This document shows positions 35,247 through 49,038 of a stretch of 64,000 bases of DNA, piece by piece. The first letter of the stretch is position 1, and each line of letters opens with the position of its first letter. The DNA is from Podaxis mareebaensis (lineage: Eukaryota; Basidiomycota; Agaricomycetes; Agaricales; Agaricaceae), in NCBI GenBank assembly GCA_018524725.1, contig JAEUWP010000262.1:62001-126000 (forward strand). The letters are read 5' to 3'. Both the position numbers and the translations under genes were made by a program. The notes beneath the pieces are model-generated. The model did no database searches. It was not told the origin of the DNA and saw nothing but the letters and a program-made list of their open reading frames with translations.

Positions 35247-38200
35247 GGACACTTAACTTTCGTAAGTTGAACGCCGGATTTTCGTGGCACACGATTCAGA
35301 GTTGTTCTATTTAGTTATACCTTTTGTCGTCGTTCCTGGTTTATTATCAACCCGTTCAGCAGCTCTCCCAATATATTAGACATTACGTGTGTTACTATAC
35401 AAACTCGTTGGATAACAATCAGATAATACACGTCCTTCAGATCCCGATATGAATAAACGGTACCCAACGATGCGCAGGAACTCCCCCACTCCGCAAATAA
35501 TCAACAGCCTTTTTCAATGCCTCCGCACTGTCAGCCACAGTCCTTTCACAACCCTCAGCAAACAGGTGCTCATATACAATTCTCGCTACCGTCGGCCCAT
35601 CATCATCATTAATCGACCACATCGTCGCAACAGCCCCCTTGAACCCCGTGAACATTAACCCTCCAGCAAGATGCAGCGACTCATTCGACATCTCAGCATC
35701 ACCCTTCGCGGTTTCGCATGCAGAGAGGAAAACAAATTCAGCTTTCTTCAGAGGTGTGGTAAGTAATTGCTTGAGGTAGAGTTGTCCGTCACTCAAAACC
35801 AAGCAGCTCCTGAGGGGCTCTTTATCACCGCCTTGTTGGCCATGACAAGCCAAATGTAACCACTGAGCGTCAGGTAAAGCAGCAAGAACGTTGTTCATTG
35901 TTGCCTCGCCGTTAACGAGGACAGAAGTTCGAGGTGTTCCAACGCTCTCTCTGATAACCTTCACTTCCCTCATAACGCTCGGAAGCGGTGGGAATGCGCC
36001 ACTCGGAGATTCGGAGATACCAACGATGGTTACGTTCGAGTGAAGCGCTGATATAGGCTCGCGACTTCTTCCACGTATTAAACCGCTCAGCGTGGAAGTG
36101 TATGATGGAATGAAATCGTTCGGGGGACCCGCTGCATGCAAAGGAAGATAGGTGAGAGGGCCTGTCGGGCACCACCAAAGCCTTCCTCCAGTGATCCCAT
36201 TCTACGAGATACGTCAACGGGATTTGCGTGTTGGAGGGGTCAGACTACACACCTGTCGTAGGATGCCATATATCGGGGAAACCACATATGTCCATAGCCA
36301 CTCCAAAACTTCGTTAAGCATATTTTGATCAGGTGCCTGACGTGAAACGCGACCGGCGCGATTTACTCCGAGATCTCTCGCACGAATCCCAAGGTTCTCT
36401 AGTGCCTTTTGATGTCGTTGCTGTTGGAACTTGAGAACTTCAGCGTTGACGAAGAGAAGCCTCTCGTGAATGACGGGTTGATCAGGGTTTAACATGATGA
36501 GTGCTTCACTCCTTTTGTAGGTGCAGCTGATCATTACGATAGGTCCATGAGCCGCAGCTTCTCGGAGTTTTGAAAACGGTGTAGGAAGGAGGAAATGTTC
36601 TAAGCCAGGCAGAGTTCTGATCTCCTCGAGGAGAGCATCCCGTTCCATAGCCAACTTTCGCATCCTATCGGCCATCTCGGAAGGGATTCTTCTTTGGAAC
36701 GGAGCTCCGTCCCCTTCCCCCGTGACTGTGACAAGTTGTCCTAGCTCGGTGGAGAGCCTCTTTAGATTGTCTGCGAGCTCTGGACGATGAGGCTCGAGCA
36801 GAGAGAAATCCGCTTGAAGATCGAGAAGCTGGTTGAAAGTGATCGATAGACTCTGTTCGAAGAACTCAACCGCCGCTTCGTAATTCTTGTGGAGGACACA
36901 GGAGGCTACCGCATTCGCCGCCAACTGGGTAATATTGTACTCTACCAGGACCTCGTGCCTAGTAGTAATATTAGTTCCAACCCAAAGGAGCGCAGGAAGG
37001 ACACTAAAGGCGTAGGTATATGCGTCCAATGATTCCGGAGACTGCACAGAATCAGCGAAACTGGTCCACCTCTGTGCTAAATCCCACTGATTTCCCGGAT
37101 TCCTATTGGTCGAAGCTGCTGCACGACGATATGCATCCATTGAAAGTTTCTTGAGCTCCTCCGTACGATCCAAGGCAAACTGGTGTTCATATATCAGCGC
37201 CAAAGTGACATATCTAGGTCCAGCAACAGTATGGTCATCTGGCGTATTGCTCGTTGAAGCCAAAGCCAACTGAAGCGCAGCCTGTAGATCGTTTTCTTCC
37301 CGCAATCGAATATATCGTTGTACAAGCTGCCAGGCCAGGGAATTCTGCAAGTTGGCAAGGTCCGGGTCCTTCAATCGTTCTCCCGCTTCAACTGCCATCC
37401 TCATCCACTTCAAGATACTATTCCGCGCTTCAAATCCCCCGAAGTAATCATATCGAGTAGAGCAAAGGGAGGCCATGCTATGATAATGCTTCGGAAGGTT
37501 CCGGTCATCCTGAGGTGTTTGATCCAGAACCTCTTGCATAAAAGCTGTGGCCTGATCCACATCCTTCACATCACGCGAGATCCCCACTTTAAGTTGGAAC
37601 AAATAGGCCAGGTGGGCGAGGGATTCAAGGTAGTTTGGGTCCGTCTTTGGCATCTTTTCGCGAGCGAGCTGCGCTAACTCGAGGGCACTCCCCAAGTCCT
37701 GAGCGTCTCGGTGCCGACGGTACCGGAAGCAGTACAGGGACGAAAGGTGAAGTCTCTGGTGAGGGAGGTCGCCGTGACCTTCAGGGCGTAAAGCTAGACC
37801 AGCTTCACAACTGCTAATAGCCGACTCCAGGTCGGAAGCAGAGCCTAGTCTATGATAGAGCAAGCCGTATATGTCAGCCACATCTTTCTTGAGGGCAGTA
37901 ATTTCCGAGGGACTTTCGTGCTCCGCGAGTTTTTCGGCATCCTGAATGTACCGAAGAGCTTTTCGGAGATCTGTGATATCCCTGTCCCTGCTGTATTTGG
38001 ATACGAACAGCCGAGAGACGATATGGCAGACTCGTGAATAGAGGGGATAGGTGCGGGGCAGATTGTCCAACGCCTGCATCAAAAAACGAAGGGCTGCATC
38101 AAGATCTTCAGGATTTCGAGTGCGTTCGTAGCGTCCCCTATATGATTGTGCCAGCAACATAGTCCTGGTCGCATGATCGGTTGTTCCACTAGTCATCGCC

Positions 38201-39910
38201 TCCAAAACGGCTATGCGTAGATCGATGACACAATTCACAGTTTCGATATCGTGAGATATACTGGCGCACGACTCCAGGATGTCTGCCAGGTCACTTTGCC
38301 GTTCCGCGTAATCTTTGTCATTTGGCGAGGTGTTCTCGAGCGCAACCGTGGCCCAGTGCACACCAGACTCGATATCCTCCGCGTTCCCCGCCGCATCATA
38401 AAGTGTGGAATACGATTTAGCAATGGAATTCATCAACCATGCTCTGTCGGCATGGTCTCCAGGAAGCATAGAGAGGATACGATGCTGGTATTCCAATGAG
38501 GTCCTCAAGTATTCCACTTTTCGAAGTCGGGAATATATCCTCCGGGATATCCAAACCAGCCTATCCACATACCAGGCGACATCTGGATTATGAGGAGAAA
38601 CTGTAGCTACAGCGGATTTCTGCAGCAGAAAGGCCAAGTAAAGATCCCAGCCTTGTCTGGTCTCCTCATACCGCTTTCGCAGAGAGCTTGAAAGGAATGC
38701 TTGATAATAAGGTAGCTTTGGATGATGATTGGGAGTGGTGGATAAGGCTATCCATGAATAACGGATGGACGTGTTTAGGTAATCCAACCGTCGCCATCGC
38801 TGGAACATACATCGGTATAACATTGCGAGTGGTGGGGACAAGATCCCTTTGACCCTCCCAACAAGGATACCGGAAAGCTTCCGGACATAAGACGGGAGCT
38901 GTTCGTGGTGTTGGATACGATTTCCTTGTATTTCGGGCACCATTGTGCTTCAACCAAACTAGGTGCGAGTCAGAATGGATTCCAACAACTTGGAGGAATA
39001 AGTACTCACAGACCGGCTGATTATGATTTGGCTTTGGCAAATCAAGGTATACTGAGAAGCTCGTCTTCGGTGAGAGGCGTTTTCATTACGCGCCCAGGTT
39101 GCCTCATGCGTGTATCGTGGTTGTTACGATACTCGACAGGGGTAGATTTGGGCGCAGCGGTTGCCATCAAATCGCCCTCGCCCTTCCGTAAATGGTATTC
39201 TTGTTTCTCTTGCAAGCGCTATGTCGGTCGCGCGCGCACGTTCTGGGGTAGGGTCCATGTTAGGCGTTAAGTAGGTGTTAGTGTTAGGGTGAGGATTCAT
39301 TTGTTGTCTGCAGAACAGACCGGAACAGACCACTTTGGACACAACCCTGCTCGTGAGCCTCCCCGGAATATGCCGCTGATAGGCTGATCCAGTCGCGTTC
39401 TGCGGACAAAGCCCTGGGTGCCCAGCGCTCAGTAGCCCGAACGTGTGTGGAGGGCACAAACACGCGTCGCGCTTCCGACCAGGACACCCGTTCTGACCCC
39501 ATGCTTTGTGCTTTATAGACTGTTTTACCCTGCACCGTGTATAAGTATTCAATGCCTCAAAATTGGAATACACCGCATAGTTCCGATGCACATTAACGGG
39601 CCGAGTCTATTCTTACTACAAACTATAGACGCGTGGACAAGTGGCAAGGGTTTGAATAACCACATACACTATATACACTACGAAATGCTAACACGGAAAA
39701 CTATAACGGTATAAAGGTATGGAAAGTCAAGTCCACTTAGGCTTCTATCATAGGGGGTATCATGATGCTCCATTGAAGGAGATGTAAAATTAACAAATGA
39801 TGGAGGTCCGTATCATGAGCTGAGTCCACGAGGGAAGGAAGGAAATTCAGGGATTGGAAGGTACTCGTTAGAGGCAACGATCTTCAGTGAAACAGTACCA
39901 CGATGTCAGG
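35247..39910. repeat. tandem duplication unit B (TPR-CHAT copy 3)
   Basis: Direct repeat of 29411-35220 without the two mobile insertions (4.66 kb). Homology includes the 3' flank (TTTCGTAAGTTGAAC at about 35257), the whole gene, the 5' region and the distal segment ending near 39910. Units A and B are adjacent, separated by about 25 bp. Confidence 0.92.
35437..38943 (-). CDS. TPR-CHAT protein (caspase-like CHAT domain), copy 3
   Basis: Same structure as copy 2. Exon 1 is 38943-36253 (897 codons), the intron is 51 bp, and exon 2 is 36201-35437, giving 1,151 residues. The start MVPEIQGNRIQHHEQLPSY is parallel to copy 2's MVPEIRRDRIQHRKQLLPY. The TPR-like scaffold carries scattered substitutions and no stops or frameshifts. 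The CHAT domain keeps the His block LHLACHGQQGG and the Cys block FLSACETAKGD. The first ~270 bp of exon 2 are identical to copy 2, while the intron beside them differs at many positions. Both copies being open suggests both are maintained. Function is unknown; a regulated protease role is inferred from the CHAT family. Confidence 0.93.
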
Positions 39911-39931
39911 TTATCATCCTAAGGACCGTTA

Positions 39932-42294
39932 TCAGCCCAAGTCACAAGGGTTGTGAAATAGCTGAACAAACCTCAACCAAATCCTGCCGCCACCACTTTT
40001 ATCTCTAACCAACTCCCACTCTCTCGGTCCGCCAGGCACAACCCCATAGTTCAAAATATCCAACAGCATCTGCTTTCCTTCACTCGTCCCCTCACCCTCA
40101 AGGATCCACTCTCCATACCACCCCTCACCCATCTCCACCCCAGGTTGCGTTCGGACGGCGCCGCCACCGTCCTCAAAATTAGATATCGTCGGACGGTGTC
40201 TGACCACCCGCGCCGTCCACACCCACTTTCTCACTTCAACCCATCCACTCGGCGATTTTGCGCTCCTAACCCTCCCAGACATATTCACCATCGCCAACTG
40301 CGGGATCTCATCTGTCACAGGCGGGAATTTCCCAATCCAAAACCTGATATTATTGGCAACATTCACACCAACTGGCATGATGTGCATATAATAGAATGGC
40401 GAGGGTAGACTGATCGGGTTCTCGATGGGTAACAGGTCCGGGGCGATATACGGAACGAGGTACTCTCCATTAAACAGGAGCCACTTCCTCGAGTTATTCG
40501 TGGTGTTGCCGCTACCTCGGTATCCAAGCCTCGTAGGCGAACTCGAGCTATCCTCTTCACCTTCGCCCGTAACGTCCTCCGATGTCGACGGAACGTATCC
40601 CAAATTGCAAATAGTGTCCCCAGCGCTAAGATGTTCCCACAGCCCAGCTTCGACCAGGTGTTTCTCGCACATGAGTAAGCTTTCTGAATTGGCTTCCATT
40701 TTGGTACAAGGTACGAAAACGCGCAGTATTGGCGCGCGGACACGAGAGGTCGCCAAAGTCAAGTCATGCGGAGATGTCACTCGGCTGGGTAAAGGTAAAG
40801 TTGGCATTATATTTGGAGGCGGTGTTGATGGTGAGCTGCTGCCAGAGCTGCTTTCTCCTGTGCGCGGAAGGGGTGATGGGGATGTACCGGGGCTGCTGGC
40901 GGCAGATGAATCACTAGACACGTTCATGGACCTGAAATGCCGTTTCGGTCTCTTGAGTTCAAATTCATCAGTTACTGATAATGACGCAAAGTCATTTGGG
41001 CTGAGTTGATGATAGTTGATGTTGCTCCAGGAGGTCTTCCGCCAGGTATTAGAATAGAACCTGAGCGCGCGAGGTTCTTCCGGTGGTGGCGGCGTGACAA
41101 GGGATTGCCGGAATAGGGAACGCCTACGGACCTTTTTTGAGACCTCGTGAGCTTCGGATGAATCTCTGCTGTTGTTGATCGAGATCATGGATGAGAGCCT
41201 GTCTGCAGATGGTCGGATGGCATGTGAGAGATTGAGTGGATGCGAAAAGGAAGGATCAATTGATTTTGATCTGGCTGGCAGGGAATGGTGTTTGGAGCGC
41301 TTGGACACCGTTGGGGCACTAAGGGCGGCAGCGTGGTGCGGAGGTGGCGCGTGCCGTTGCTGTTCTTGCTGTTCTTTGAGGTAAGAGAGAGGAGCGGGAA
41401 AAGCAAGCTGGCGTCCGTTTGGCTTTCCGGGAGAACGGAGAGAAGCAGGACGTCGGGATTTGCAACGAGTATCTTCTGGCTCAGGGGGAGCAGGAGAAGA
41501 GGAACTGTGAACAAGGGCTTGGAGAAGCAAGACGAAGCGAGAATGAGCGCGGGATAATGCAATTAGTTTGGCGGTGATGTAATCATCTTCTAGGGTGGGG
41601 TATAGTGCCGTTAGGGTGCGCAAAGCATGTGTCGGATACCGATGCAGGGGCAAACGTTGGGAAATCACTGGCGGAAAAAAAACGACGGTCAACGCGTCAA
41701 GTCACCGGAGACAGAAAGAGCTCCGAATGACGCACAGAGGAGGTCAAGGTCATGTATCGATACGGGAATGTCATGATAGTTGTTAAAATCGCGGTAACGA
41801 AGTGCATCGGCGTAGCCGGGCACGAAACGGGCAAGGAGGATATCCCTGAGATGACGGTCACGAAAAATGCTGCGGCAAGTTTCACATGTGTTGAGAAGAG
41901 ACAGGAAATCGGGCCAGTCGAGCCGGGCGACGAGAGCAGTCAAGATAGCAGGAGACTGTAGGACAGCCGAGAACTTGGGACCAGACGAGGACGGACGGTG
42001 AAACGAAGGCAAGACCGGGATTGAATGGCGGGCCAGTGGGGGAGAAGGGCGCATGGTGCCGGTAGAGGCTGGTGAAGATGGGGGAGGGCGGAAAGAAGAG
42101 GGTGGGATTGAATTCCCTGGGGGCCTCAATTTTATCTGGGAGCGAGAGGATAGCGGCGAGGGGCGATCAAGGAGAGATGTAGGACGGGCCGAGTCACGGG
42201 ACAGAACAGTTGTAGAGGAGAGAGTGGTCAGCGGAGCCATATGAGAAAGAAGATGTGGTGGATGGAAGGAAAGACAGTCGGATTTTGTACCCAT
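39932..42294 (-). CDS. F-box-like conserved fungal protein, about 774 aa
   Basis: Exon 1 is 42294-41706 and exon 2 is 41667-39932, with an intron of only 39 bp (GTGACT...CGCCAG). The sum is divisible by three. A second in-frame ATG at 42240 would give 756 residues. After a Ser/Pro-rich N-terminus, the segment ILTALVARLDWPDFLSLLNT and the CRSIFRDRHLRDILLARFVP that follows it look like an F-box-type helical motif. The middle is low-complexity Ser/Pro. The C-terminal ~250 residues are ordered, with hydrophobic strands (RKWLLFNGEYLVPYIAPDLLP, PFYYMHIMPVGVNVANNIRF). An adaptor role in ubiquitin ligation is possible but not proven. It shares its upstream region with IWS1. Confidence 0.8.
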
Positions 42295-42471
42295 AGGGTT
42301 GACAGAGAGGAGGGAGAGTCAGGGGACGGGTGTTGGGCCATAATCTCTTCTTCGGCTCTCTTGTCTCCAAACCACCTCCGACTCCGCCTCCCTTCCCCGA
42401 TCGCATCATCCCACGTGCATCCTATCCCCGTGTGAATTTCTATTCCCTCCCTCTCTCCTTATCGTCCTTCC
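42295..42471. promoter_or_regulatory. divergent promoter between F-box-like gene and IWS1
   Basis: 177 bp separate the two start codons. It contains the palindrome CACGTG at 42412-42417, a common bHLH/CPF1-type site, and pyrimidine-rich tracts just before the IWS1 ATG. The factor binding is not known. Confidence 0.45.
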
Positions 42472-43856
42472 ATGGCACCACAGGTACTCGCCCTCTTATC
42501 CCGCCTTTCTTCTTTCTGACCCGTCCCAGGTCCGCGACCTTGAACGCGAAGTTTTCGGAGGCTCAGACTCCGAGTTTTCCACAGACGACGAGGAGGGTAC
42601 GTCACGTCCCAGTCTCTTCATGCCATAATTTCATACCCCATCCAGAGCTCCAACTTCAACGCCCGACTGTTCAGCAGCAACAGCAGCCATCAAAATCACC
42701 CCAGCAAGAACCGGCAGAGTCCTCCGGTCCAGACTCAGAAGACGACTATGTCCAAGAAAAGCGCCTCATAGGCAAGGCCAAGAAACGCACCCCAGGCAGG
42801 AAAAAGCGTGCCACAGACGATGGCGAGGGTAGGCCAATCCAGCGCAAGAGAAAGAGGAAGGCTCCTGTTGAAGTGGACCTGAGCGAGCTGCCCCCTGAGC
42901 AAGGTCCGTCACCGCACCCCCCGCACGAGTCATTTAAGCCGTTAACCCTTTGTGCTCATGGCGCAGCCTCCAAGCTACGTCTCGACATGCAAATCGAGGC
43001 TATCTTGAAGCCCAAAAAGGCGTCGCGTCAGCGCAAAAAGAAGAACAATGACGAGGTTCTCGATAGTTTTGCTGACGACGAAGTCGCTCGACTCCGCGAA
43101 GCCATGTTGCATGCAGCAGACGAAGATATTCGTGCAAACAGCGAGAAGCTTCCTGCCACTGCAAAGTTGCGGTTGCTACCCGAAGCCATGGAAACCCTTC
43201 GAAAGTCGGTACCCCATCGCTCTATTTCTCACTTTCATTTTACCTATGGCTTGGCATCTTGAATGTTTGTACTGACATATATCGTATACAGAGCGGCTCT
43301 AGCACAGTCTATGATAGACAACAATCTCCTAGAAGCCGTCAAGCGTTGGCTCGAGCCCCTCCCAGATAGATCGCTCCCCGCACTCAACATCCAACGCGAA
43401 CTCTTTGCTAGCATCCGCAAAATGGAATTCATCGACACGGCTGTACTCAAAGAATCCGGACTCGGCCGCATTGTCCTTTTCTACACCAAATGCAAACGCG
43501 TCACGCCAGACATTGCTCGCATTGCAGACGAACTCGTATCAGCCTGGTCCAGACCTATCATTAAACGATCCGCATCGTATAGAGACCGTGTTGTACCTGT
43601 TGCTGCTACTGCCGAGGATTCGCAGCAACGTGAGAGGCTGAATACCATATTAGCTAGGGCAAAAGAAGAAGAGAAGACCCGTGTCAGGAAGAATGCAGTT
43701 ATGATCCCGCAGAGCCAATTGGGTACTTATACCATCGCGCCGAGATCGAACGTTGGCATCTCGAGGACGAGTGTGAGCGTGGATGTAGATATAGAGAGGA
43801 GAAGGAAGAACGCCGAGAGGTTGAGGAGCTTGACGAGGAAGGTGAACATGAAATGA
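42472..43856 (+). CDS. IWS1: transcription elongation factor IWS1/Spn1
   Basis: Five exons: 42472-42483, 42530-42596, 42646-42903, 42967-43204 and 43292-43856, giving 379 residues. Exon 1 encodes only MAPQ. The N-terminal ~120 residues are acidic then strongly basic and disordered (SDSEFSTDDEEE, KRKRKAPVEVDLSELP). The C-terminal half is the TFIIS N-terminal-like (LW) domain: MIDNNLLEAVKRWLEPLPDRSLPALNIQ and the KMEFIDTAVLKESGLGRIVLFY helix bundle. Spn1/IWS1 binds Spt6 and RNA polymerase II in the nucleus and affects chromatin during elongation and mRNA export. The donor after exon 4 is the weaker GTCGGT, but it is the only one that restores the KAALAQ frame. Confidence 0.92.
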
Positions 43857-45901
43857 GGTGTATTGTGTTTACTTTCTGGTATGGTATGACCATCTTTCGA
43901 TCTTTACTATTGATTGTTTTGTAATTGTAGAGTATAATGGCATTATTGGCACCTCATTGATCTCAGAACTAGGACAAAGAGGACACGTTCGTTCTCCCCC
44001 TCTCGTGTTCAACGCTTAGGGTAAACACTGCCTTCCCGTAACCCAAAGGGCTGAGATATCTTTGCCTCCTCGATCATATCTAGTCGTGGCCTACGGCCAG
44101 GCAACCACGCCATTACCAACACCACACAACGGGTCCATTTATCGGCACTTTCTCCCCTCCTATGTATGCTTCTCGACCCCCAAAATATTGCTGCCGCCAA
44201 GGACACCACGCGGCTTGCACTGCTTTTTGCTGCGAGGCTCCATGTCAGCGCCATACCAAATCGGATGCTATTTTATCAGACATGTTGACCCCTCGGCTCC
44301 TAGGCTAATGATCGTCGATTGAAGATGTGACGGAGAATGGCGACTGCTGTGCTGAAAGTGAACCGGTTTGGTTGGTTTTTTTTCTCTTCTTTTTGTTCTT
44401 GCCTCTCCTGAGATCACTTTGGTATGTATCCATTTGGACGTCCTGCTGTTTTGACTCGCGCCGAAATTTGCTCAACTTTATGTTTCATAGCTCCATGAGG
44501 TACATAGCTGTTGCAACTTGCTGCAGACAATGTGGCTTGGAGTACCTGTGAGAATTCGCTGCTGCACCCTGACAGTCATACTAGGTGCGATCCCTCTTAT
44601 ATCTAACGCTCAACACCCAGTCCCAATCTAGAGGGGTTGTAGCATGAATGAATTCGGGGACACTCGGACATTACACATAACTCTCATCATATCTCCTGCT
44701 CTTCATCCTCAGGATTCTTCTCATGAAGCTTGAATGTCTTCCTGCATCTCAACTCGCGACGTTATGCCGAGAAGACTCAATTACCTTTGAAACACCTACG
44801 CGCTTCTCTTGGCTAACCTTGGATGCGACTCCTATTGAGTTCGACTTTCGCGACCCCACTCAACAACAGCTCCTGGACCTATTATAATATCGCCAAGAAG
44901 AAGTGAGACCCCTACTTGGCATCTTTACTTTCGAAGTCACCTTTGGGACAAGCTCCTCCTAGTCACCTGGACTTGACTTGGGCTGGCACCAGAAGCGCTC
45001 GCTTAGGCCGAAGTTTCACTCCTGCCCCAGAAGACGCATCCATCTAGAGTTCTGACATTGAAGCCTGTGTCAACGCCGGGGGGCTACGACTTACGGGATT
45101 GGGGATTGCATTGTCCACTGCTGCTACGACACGAAGCTTAGCTCGATCTTATAGGATATGGCCAAGTTAATGTCTGTAACAACTTGAACGTACGATCCAA
45201 CTGCCGAACAAATATGAACCTGGTTCCTAGGGGCCAGTCAGCAGTTCTCGGTAAAACTGCGAAGACGACGCCAGAGCGGCAACAAGAAACCACCGTTAAC
45301 GGCGCAGGCATAGTCTGACAATGCCCTATTTGTGTCCGTATTCTGCTACGCGTCAGTCTCAAGAACTACCGTCTTCTGTCCACCTCCGAGCTGCATACAT
45401 AACGATTGGACACACTCAACGCCACCGCCCTGGAAGAACTTCAATATTCACGCCGTTAGCCGCGGGTCGTGCAACATGCTGACAAGGCCGGAATACACTA
45501 TAGTTATACTGGACGAGGTTTCTGAGCGCCTATGGACCTATCTTCTATGGGGCTCTACAACGTATGCTGATTGTCCTTCAACCACAAGCATCTGGCGGAA
45601 TATTTTTGTCCTCTGTCTGCTGCGAAATGCTTGGGTGGACCCCGCAGTGTCAAGTGAATCGTTGTATTTTCCAAGGCGTTACTACACTTTGGCTTCAAAA
45701 CGGTCATTGCGACACCGTACGTGGGTGCCTGTAGAGTACGGGTTTCCCTGAGGTCGTTGACCGCTTCTAGTCCGTTCGGGTGGAGTTTGATAGAGCGCTG
45801 TAGACCAACGTTTAACATGGGGTGTATATAATGTTGTGTCGGATGAAAGAAATGGTAAAAGCTGATACTTAATACAATGTGAAGAACCGACAAAAAACAA
45901 T
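43857..45901. other. intergenic, no gene supported
   Basis: A 2-kb spacer between the 3' ends of IWS1 and RPT2. Open frames (for example 45332-45751) lack family features and splice logic. The 44700-45300 segment has a coding-like texture with frequent stops and could be an old gene relic, but I cannot name it. Confidence 0.45.
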
Positions 45902-47519
<1,618 letters not shown>

Positions 47520-47730
47520 TCTTGTTTGAAATGGTGGAGAGAGTGTACGGTGTAAGAGTGATGAGGGTCGAGGAGAACGTTTTGTAATATTTCGCGGAAA
47601 CTGGAGGACGCGTCAGACTTCCTAAACAGGCAATGATGTCACCCCGTTTCGCGTGACCCGTCGTGACGAGAGGTGACACGGAAAGCAAGCGTGGCCAACG
47701 CATATTTATCTCCAAGATAGACCAGGCGAC
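47520..47730. promoter_or_regulatory. divergent promoter between RPT2 and the YIPF6-like gene
   Basis: 211 bp between the two start codons. A region of CGTGAC/GTGACG-type words occurs near 47640-47680 (for example GTCACCCCG, CGTGACCCGTCGTGACG), which might bind CRE/bZIP-type factors. This is inferred from sequence only. Confidence 0.4.
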
Positions 47731-49038
47731 ATGGACTCCTCAACAACCCCTTTGACCTCGGCGCACTCTCAGTTCATTCAAGCTGGTGCGGCATTATATA
47801 GACTCACCATGAACTCATAATAACGTGTTTGTCAGATGACGATGACGACTTCGATGAGGACAACATCCCAGGCTTCTCGCATCCAACACTTGCTCAGACA
47901 AACCAGAACTCGGACAAAGGGAAGGGAAGAGCACGAGAGCCCGAACAACTTGCTCCTCCCAGCGGAAATATGCAATCTGGTAGTGCAAGTCTGAGTGGAA
48001 ACATTGGAAGCACTTCCGCCAATACGCAGCATGCATCATCAAGACAAACTGTGGGTGGCTTGCGAGTTGAAACAAGGTTTGCTTCAGCCCAGCGAGATAT
48101 GCTTTGTTGATTGAAACTATCATAGGTCTACTGGCGTTGATACGCTAGATGAGCCAGTTATAACTACCATCGTACGCCCCTTTTCCGGACATGAATGATT
48201 CACTGAGCGAGCCTGGCTAGGCACGCGACCTTTTATCAATATACTCGAAACTCGTTCAAGTGCTTTACCCCAGAAAGTCAACTGGCCGGGAGGTGTTAAG
48301 GTATGATGTTCTCAGGACTGGCACAGCAGCCTTCGACATGACTTTCTTGGGTTAGGGACTGGGACCTGTGGGGTCCACTACTTCTTTGCCTAGGCCTGAG
48401 CATCATGTTGAGCATTAACGTTGGTCAAACATATATTTTATTGATGTAGATGCTCATGCCTATGTTTCCATAGGCACCATCTGAGCAATCTTTGGGCGTA
48501 TTCACCAGCGTCATCGTCATCTGCTCTCTTGGCGCTTTAGCGGTCACAATCCAGGCCAAGGTATGTTATCCTCATGTTTTGTGATTCCAGATGTTCCTCA
48601 CAAGCTCGTAGCTACTCGGAGGCAGAGTGTAAGCGTACAATCACGAAAACACCCATCAAGTGCTCATATACGTTGCGTAGTTCGTTCTTCCAAGGTCTAT
48701 GCGTTCTTGGTTATTGCATTGCACCCCTGGATATCGCGGCGTTGATATCCTGTTTCGTTCGCATTATCTGGGTAAGAGCGCCTGTCGCTCTCTTAGCTTG
48801 GGCATGGTGTATCTGGGGTATGTTGGTTTCACAAGATCTACCCCTCATTCTATAACTTTGCCCTTCTTAGCTTCCGTTAACTTCTTGGATGGCACCAGAA
48901 TTGAACAGCAACGCATTCTCCTCGCCGTATACCCTCTCCTGTATGTTTTTCTTTCCTCATCTTGGGTAGCTCTAACGGTCAAGTGTGTCTCGTAGACTAT
49001 TCTATTTCATACTCGCGTGGATGATCTTGATCCAGTAG
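47731..49038 (+). CDS. YIPF6: Yip1-domain Golgi membrane protein (YIPF6/Yip4 type)
   Basis: Ten exons (47731-47785, 47836-48076, 48126-48171, 48221-48300, 48356-48419, 48474-48560, 48612-48628, 48681-48817, 48871-48940, 48996-49038) sum to 840 nt, or 279 residues. The start MDSSTTPLTSAHSQFIQAD precedes an acidic, Ser-rich cytosolic region. The Yip1 domain includes DLLSIYSKLVQVLYP, DWDLWGPLLLCLGLSIML and VSFFQGLCVLGYCIAPLDIAALI. About five transmembrane helices are expected, the last being LLFYFILAWMILIQ at the C-terminus. Exon 7 is only 17 nt and encodes LLGGR and a split Val. The family acts in ER-Golgi vesicle traffic with Rab GTPases. Two introns choose non-first AG acceptors, so automated models could err here. 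Confidence 0.88.

Noticed and set aside
39262..39294. TTAGGG-like words (GTTAGTGTTAGGG) suggesting telomeric repeat
   Set aside because: Only one true TTAGGG unit in a short degenerate stretch within the duplicated gene flank; not an array.
45332..45751. 139-codon plus frame between IWS1 and RPT2
   Set aside because: No hydrophobic pattern, motif or splice-compatible neighbours; surrounding frames are full of stops.
47829..48110. YIPF6-like protein starting from the TTG at 47829
   Set aside because: No ATG in that exon. Splicing from an ATG exon at 47731-47785 keeps frame and gives a normal N-terminus.
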